Shown here: positions 58,801 to 64,000 of the stretch, piece by piece | Numbering within the stretch: position 1 is the first letter of the stretch | Layout: each line of letters opens with the position of its first letter | Assembly: GCA_964059195.1 (NCBI GenBank) | Contig: CAXKWD010000005.1 | Location: 46,205,825-46,269,824 of the forward strand | Length of the DNA stretch: 64,000 nucleotides | DNA from: Ectobius pallidus | Lineage: Eukaryota > Arthropoda > Insecta > Blattodea > Ectobiidae | Direction: 5' to 3' | Translations under genes and position numbers: made by a program | The notes under the pieces: model-generated | Databases searched by the model: none | What the model was told of the DNA's origin: nothing | Seen by the model: only the letters and a program-made list of their open reading frames with translations

Positions 58801-59349
58801 TAAACGGTTCGTTGTATTTAGCCTAGTTTATTTTCTGAATTAAGGACTTTTTCGGTATTTCATCGAACCACCAGGAATTTGGTTTTAATAATGAAATTTT
58901 ACGGGGACTTTTCATTAAAGTTGTCAAAATTTTTATTTATAAAAAAAAAAAAAAGGCGCAAACGATTTTAATAAAAATGTAAAATCTGAAACTTATATAT
59001 ACGACTAATGAAATGGCTATATCTGTTTTTCTGTAAAAATGACTTAGGGGGTACTTTACTCGTACCCATTTTTAATTTTCTAGGCTATCTCCATTACATT
59101 GGACGATACATGGAAACACATTCCAATTGTAGAGAAAATTAAAGACAATATTTTTTTTTAAATACATTTCTTTATAAAATGATTACGTATCAAGATAAAA
59201 ACGAAATAACATTATTTAAATGCGAATTTCAGAACATACATTTTGATTAAAATATGAATATTATTTTGTTGCCCATAGTAACATGAATACTATAATCTAA
59301 TTATTGTTGTGAAATGTAGTCAGTTTGCCACAGTCGTAATGAACACACT

Positions 59350-59558
59350 AAAATCAATTAGAGCGTGGTGGTATAGGGTAATAGGGAAGAGGTCCTGGGT
59401 TCAAATGAAACCTCGTGGCCACCAAAATTTGCCATTAGGTTCTTGTAATGACTCATTCGTGCAGCTTTTGCTTCTATTGTTCGGTGATATCTCAATGTAT
59501 TCTGCATTTTTTCTTTGAGATTGAGGAAACCATACAAACCCCAAGTTATTATTATTGC

Positions 59559-59599
<41 letters not shown>

Positions 59600-59605
59600 T
59601 ATTAT
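59350..59605 (+). repeat. Probable tRNA-derived SINE with (ATT)n tail
   Basis: GAGCGTGGTGGTATAGGG (A box-like) and GGTCCTGGGTTCAAATG (B box-like) are followed by a body of about 140 bp and a (TTA)n tail (59548-59605). Confidence 0.5.
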
Positions 59606-59693
59606 TATTTCACGGTAAAAGCAATGAACATAAAGATCGACCCTGATACTTTCGTTTCTAGATACTTGTTAGATTTAGGAAAATGTATTAAAT

Positions 59694-59775
59694 AAAATTT
59701 AATTGTCTATACAATTTACTAGTTCTGTTCTAGCCTTTAACACGTACATGCGAGAAAGTTTTTGCAACATATTTT
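59694..59775 (+). repeat. Short repeat shared with 31600-31678
   Basis: Both contain ATGCGAGAAAGTTTNTGCAA and CATATTTTNCACCA. Confidence 0.55.
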
Positions 59776-59934
59776 TCACCATTTATTTATTATTTATTCA
59801 GCGTGAATACTACATACTGTCCATCACTGTGGTACAGAGTATGCGGATTCCTGGTTGGGACAGGATTCCTAAGTGATTTATTCCTGGATTTTCCTTCACC
59901 TATAAGGACGAAAGTCAGGAAGCTTTAGGCCTCT

Positions 59935-60130
59935 TTGGTCCCCGTACATCAACTGTCCGACATTATCACATTAATCACACCTGGCTTCTTCAGATTGAGC
60001 ATGTGAGCGTTACTGTACCTTGTCCCCTGTGTTCATGTTCTCTCGGAGGTGCCACAGCATCGGGCTGATCACTTATCTCTGGATAGAACCTCCATGTCTA
60101 AGTAAAAAAGAAAAAAATGTTCTTGTTTGG
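59935..60130 (+). repeat. Dispersed repeat shared with 47330-47510
   Basis: TCGGAGGTGCCACAGCATCG, GGGCTGATCACTTAT and TTGTTTGGTCAAGAAA align in order with the 47.4 kb copy. Confidence 0.4.
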
Positions 60131-61430
60131 TCAAGAAAATAGGACTATGGTCCAGTGGCCTATCGCTTTCCCGATAGGTGCGGTCATGCAAGGCCCGAGC
60201 GGCATGGACCCATAAACGATCCCAACAACGGAGGTAGTAAAACCCATAGAAAGAAGAATACAGGTTATAAAATACATAATATGGCAAAATCCAAGACAAT
60301 CTTATACACCTAAAAGGAATGTAGGAAATTTTAAACACTTAAAAAATTTTCACATAAACATAAACAAAAATAATATTATTTTGAAAAAACCATAGACCAT
60401 AACCCTCTTTTTCACCTTGCGCCAATTGCACTATCAGTCGAAATAACAAATATTAGTACATCATCTGTGCTCAAAGGAAGAAGACATTTGTGTATTCAAA
60501 TCAGCACGTTAGTGTTTCAATTCATACGATTAATATAAGACCAAATAACCAGGTCCTTTCTAAATCAATTTAAATTGGTTTTAATTTACAAACAGATTGA
60601 ATAAAGCATTTTAAAAGCCAGAAATGCATCTCAAGAACATAGGACAAGGACGTAACCTAGCGAAACAAGATTTTATATAAACTACACTATTTATTACCAC
60701 ATCAGATCTGAACTTAAGTGAACAGTATGTATGTGAATGTTAGATCTGTATTGGCTCATAGAAGCCAGTAGATTCAGGCCTTCCAAAGTTTGTAAGAAAT
60801 ATATTTTTTAAATTTTTACGCAACTGGTTTTTCATATAGACAATTATGTTCATGTACCCTACATAGGTAGACTTTATTGACAATTTGCAAACTTTGTAAT
60901 ATATTTTAGTACATATACTGTTGTTTAACTGTGGTCGATATATAAAAAGAAGGACCCTCATCTATAGGCCTACAGATAATTTTAAGCTTAGGCTAAACTC
61001 CCTTTACTATATCGTGGGTTTACAAGCAAAACACATTAAGTCGGTTTTTTTTTAATTTTTGATTTAATTACGCTACCCCATGTGTTTTTTCTGCTCTTTC
61101 CACTATTAATAACCATTAAGTCATACAAGTTCATCTTAATAGCCATATTTTATATTTTCATATTTCACTAAGTCTAATTATAGGAATTTATTTAAGGTAA
61201 AATACATCAAGTGACTTAGTATGTTTAACCTGATTACTTTTTAAAGAAAGAGTTAAATATATTGACTTAATGTTTTTTTCCCCTGTTACGTACATGTACT
61301 CAAAGTAACATAATAATTATTATTATTCTCATTTTCGCCTGCTTTACAAGTGCAAGAAACGAATTCTAACTTTGATGATCATTGGCGTCTGCGTTTAGTG
61401 GCATTGCGTTTTAATATGTGCAACTGTAAA
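60131..61430. other. AT-rich non-coding region
   Basis: No exon or defined repeat was recognised. Confidence 0.3.
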
Positions 61431-61437
61431 GGACAAA

Positions 61438-62710
61438 ATGAGGAGAGCAGAGAAAATTCTTTATCTTCTTAAACAATCAGGTAAGTTTACGTATATTTTT
61501 GTTAAAATTGTACATTAAGATGGTTAAATTGAACAAATGAGACGGAAAACCACGAGTGTTTCCTTTAAAACCGGCGAATTTTGTGTGAAATGCGCCACTA
61601 TTTAAGTTCAGTTATTATTTTTTGATCCCTCTTTTCCTCAAGTCAACCGCTGGTTCATATAAAAAATGTACAAATTTTATCTATAAGCTGACGCATATTA
61701 CACATGCACAATACACTTACATGAACTAGATTAAAATCATGAAAGCATATGCCACTTGTCACTTGAGAGACGGAAAAACTTCATATTGATTAATGTTGAT
61801 ATCAGTGAACCAAAATGTCGCAGACCTAGAAAAGGAGAGGTAAGCAGGTTACGAACTAATGCAAAATCGTACTTCTTCAGAAAAGGAGAGACAAAGATTA
61901 AAGTTTGCCAAGAGTTCTTCTGCAAAACTTTGAAAATTTCGAACTTGCCAATAATAAATGCCTTTAAAAACAGAAGTGAAAGTGGACAGTATAGTGGGAG
62001 AAATAATAGAGGCCATAAAGCTCCAGGAAACAAAACCTCAGCCGAGATGAGAGAAAAAGTAAAAGCACATATTCATAGCTTTCCTCTTGTAGAAATCCAC
62101 TACATACGCAAATCAACAAAGCAGTTGTATTTAGACTCTACATTAAATATTAGTAAAATGTATTCTTTATATAAGGAAAGATGTAAAGAAATTGATGAAC
62201 CATCAGTCAGTCTTATCACATACAAGAGGGTTTTCTGCACTGAATTTAATGTTTCATTTTTTATGAATATGAATATGAATATGAATATGAAAATACATCT
62301 CAGGAGGAGAAAAGCACACTGGAAGATGTTTTCAAGGCTCATTTGCTGAGAAAAGATGCTTCGATGGAAGAAAGGAATTCAGATAAGAAAAGGGCTTCAA
62401 ATGAGACTAATTTCATGTCAATTTCATGTGATTTGCAGAATGTATTACAGATTCCAACATCATAAGTCAGTCTCCTGTATTATCTTCGTAAAATAAACTT
62501 GTATAATTTTACCATTTATGAGGCAGCACCATCTAATAAAGCATTCTGCTATTTTTGGACTGAATTTATTGAAAGGGAGGCAGTTGCGAAATAGGCACAT
62601 GCTTGGCCATGTACATTAATTCTTTATCACCAGAAATAACACATCTCACTATTTTCTCTGACACTTGTGGAGGCCAAAATCGGAATATTCAGGTATCAAC
62701 CATGTGAAGT
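61438..62710 (+). pseudogene. Transposase-like gene, multicopy insect family (copy 2)
   Basis: A short first exon may be present: ATG 61438, MRRAEKILYLLKQS, then a consensus donor CAG|GTAAGT at 61481. The main part (61756-62240) reads KCRRPRKGEVSRLRTNAKSY, KVCQEFFCKTLKISN and GHKAPGNKTSAEMREKVKAH. These correspond to the N-terminal half of copy 1 at 90-689. A (GAATAT)n expansion near 62265-62292 throws the frame. Beyond it the family resumes in other frames (TLEDVFKAHLLRKDAS, INLYNFTIYEAAPSNKAFCY), then TIFSDTCGGQNRNIQV (about 62655). It breaks off before the EGDSVH-type end. Non-functional. Confidence 0.7.
62264..62292 (+). repeat. (GAATAT)n hexamer repeat in coding remnant
   Basis: Nearly five units encode alternating M and N and coincide with the point where the reading frame is lost. 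Confidence 0.85.
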
Positions 62711-63149
62711 CGTTCGTATCCGACCTCCCTGTTACAATGTCAGGAACCGTTAAAATTCAAATTTCCGATTTTTTTTCATTACAGCCATATCGAAATTACC
62801 ACACTTAAACCAATATTATAAGATTGGAGAATAATTCCGGAGCTTTCTTTTGATATATAACACGTCATGTACAACGAAAGGGTTAAGAATATAATAATAT
62901 TTTATTAATTAATTACAGCATATGTAATAAATTCCATATCCAAATTTATATCAGCACAACAAGAAAAAACAAGCTATTAGATTACATTATTTATTTTTCG
63001 ATCAAATCATTTCAATAGGAATTATTAAGAAAAGTAAATAACTGTCCACCCCCTGTAGTCCTACTGGAGACTCCGTAATTAATTACTTCTTCCCCCAGTT
63101 AAAATCGCTTTTCTTAACCGCCAACTTCAAAATTTTCCGTCCACTTAGA

Positions 63150-63300
63150 AGCAAAGGCGCTATTTTAGGACCAATCGGAGAACTATGTCCTGAGTAATGA
63201 CGTCACGAACCCAATGTTAATATATACTAATTTCGCCCATTGTGCAGACACTTTTTTCGGGGCCCGCGTACAGGATACGTAGTACGCCCTCTTATTATTG
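63150..63300 (+). promoter_or_regulatory. Promoter-like cluster: CCAAT, CRE, TATA
   Basis: GGACCAATCGG (about 63169), the perfect palindrome TGACGTCA (about 63199) and TATATACTAA (about 63222) lie in order over 60 bp. Downstream, ATG in ATATATGGATCTGAGTACC (about 63457) is followed by GTAAGTAA, a possible tiny first exon. Whether this drives the fragment at 63.73 kb is inference. Confidence 0.35.
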
Positions 63301-63732
63301 GATATATACGTGTGCGAGTGAGATAAAACAAAATTACGTTAATAAGTTGGCGTAATAGACGACTGTATCCCATTATTAAGTAGACCTGGTGGACATCGAA
63401 AAGAAGTGATACGAGTGGCTTATAAATTAATTAATAGAGTGAACCACCAGATATCATATATGGATCTGAGTACCTGTAAGTAATATTTTTTGTGAACCTA
63501 CACAATATATTTTGGCCCATAATTACTGTGATTCTGCGAAGTTATTTTTATCCACCTGTTAACTTCAGCAGTTTATATATATATATATATTACCCCAAGG
63601 CACCTTGGACATCAAAACCACATTCCCTGGTCTCGTGCATGGGATCTACCGACTGACTAGCTAGCAGGAGTCGAAGCCAGAAATTCATCAATTCTGGATC
63701 AACGATCCCTTCGACTACAAGGACTGCTCATC

Positions 63733-64000
63733 TTGGTCCTTAAAACCACCCCCATCAGCGGCAACCGGCTTTACATGTTACTACGTCCTTTAAAAAGTCA
63801 TCACAGTCTGAAGGTAATTGAGCAGAAATTCATGGAATCTGGACAGTCATTTATGGAGGTAGATTCCATGCATTGCTCACTTGAGAGAGCCAGGAAAAAT
63901 ATAGATATTTTCAGTGTTCACGAATATGAAAATGTTTTTAAAATGGCATGACCTGGATTAAAGAATAACAAATCTGGGTATCATACCCGAGAAGTATCCT
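63733..64000 (+). pseudogene. Transposase-like family, C-terminal fragment (copy 3), runs off the window
   Basis: The frame includes LKVIEQKFMESGQSFMEVDS and MHCSLERARKNIDIFSVHEY, ending KMA and stop at 63951. This is the region holding the GHTQNEGDSVHSLIE motif in copy 1 (1209-1250), here as GQSFMEVDSMHCSLE. The SDNCSGQ-type block that should precede it is not recognisable. It belongs to a diverged branch of the family. Confidence 0.6.

Overview
This window reads as intergenic and intronic DNA from a large, repeat-rich insect genome. The evidence is AT-rich sequence with very few conserved exons, an interstitial block of the arthropod telomere repeat TTAGG (as CCTAA on the + strand), and mariner/Tc1, Helitron, hAT-like, LINE and tRNA-derived SINE remnants throughout. 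The palindrome TAGGCCTA is strikingly frequent, which from memory fits a cockroach (Periplaneta-like) or related blattodean; that placement is inference.

Only one host exon is convincing: a neuroligin-type first coding exon at 10700-11222 (+), with a signal peptide and a consensus splice donor. Its first intron is packed with transposon debris, beginning with an antisense LINE (about 11390-13990) that ends in AAAC/AAAG microsatellite. Weaker possible exons lie at 14836-15381 (-), 36949-37182 (-) and 26191-26445 (+).

Layout: 0-1.7 kb holds a decayed member of a multicopy transposase-like family (YSDNCSGQ / HTQNEGDS motifs). Two more members lie at the far right (61.4-62.7 kb and 63.73-64 kb). 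2.9 kb has a mariner tail and 3.4-4.3 kb a Helitron-like element. 9.4-14 kb holds LINE remnants and the neuroligin exon. 17-24 kb has SINEs, a LINE fragment and an A-rich degenerate repeat. 24-32.6 kb is a cluster of a TIR family (AAGTGCCAG termini), a nested mini-hAT/MITE cassette at 27.0-27.5 kb and a second Helitron-like copy. 32.7-35.3 kb is a 5'-truncated RTE-like LINE with an intact 8-bp target-site duplication. 39.3-40.2 kb is a scrambled mariner. 41-48.7 kb holds LINE, foldback, SINE, the TIR family again and a 60-bp minisatellite. 49.7-51.2 kb is a near full-length but frameshifted Tc1-like transposon, 51.3-51.8 kb a GC-tipped MITE and 51.8-52.4 kb a LINE 3' end. 53.4-54 kb is the telomere-type array. 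55.5-58.7 kb is a run of Helitron-like elements, including a head-to-tail pair, followed by a head-to-head pair of hairpin-ended elements.

No operon, CRISPR array, rRNA or functional tRNA gene was seen. The most unusual signal is a set of ultra-short (29-49 bp) hAT-like units with CACYGCC ends and 7-8 bp direct flanking repeats, at 27.0-27.5 kb and 54.17 kb.
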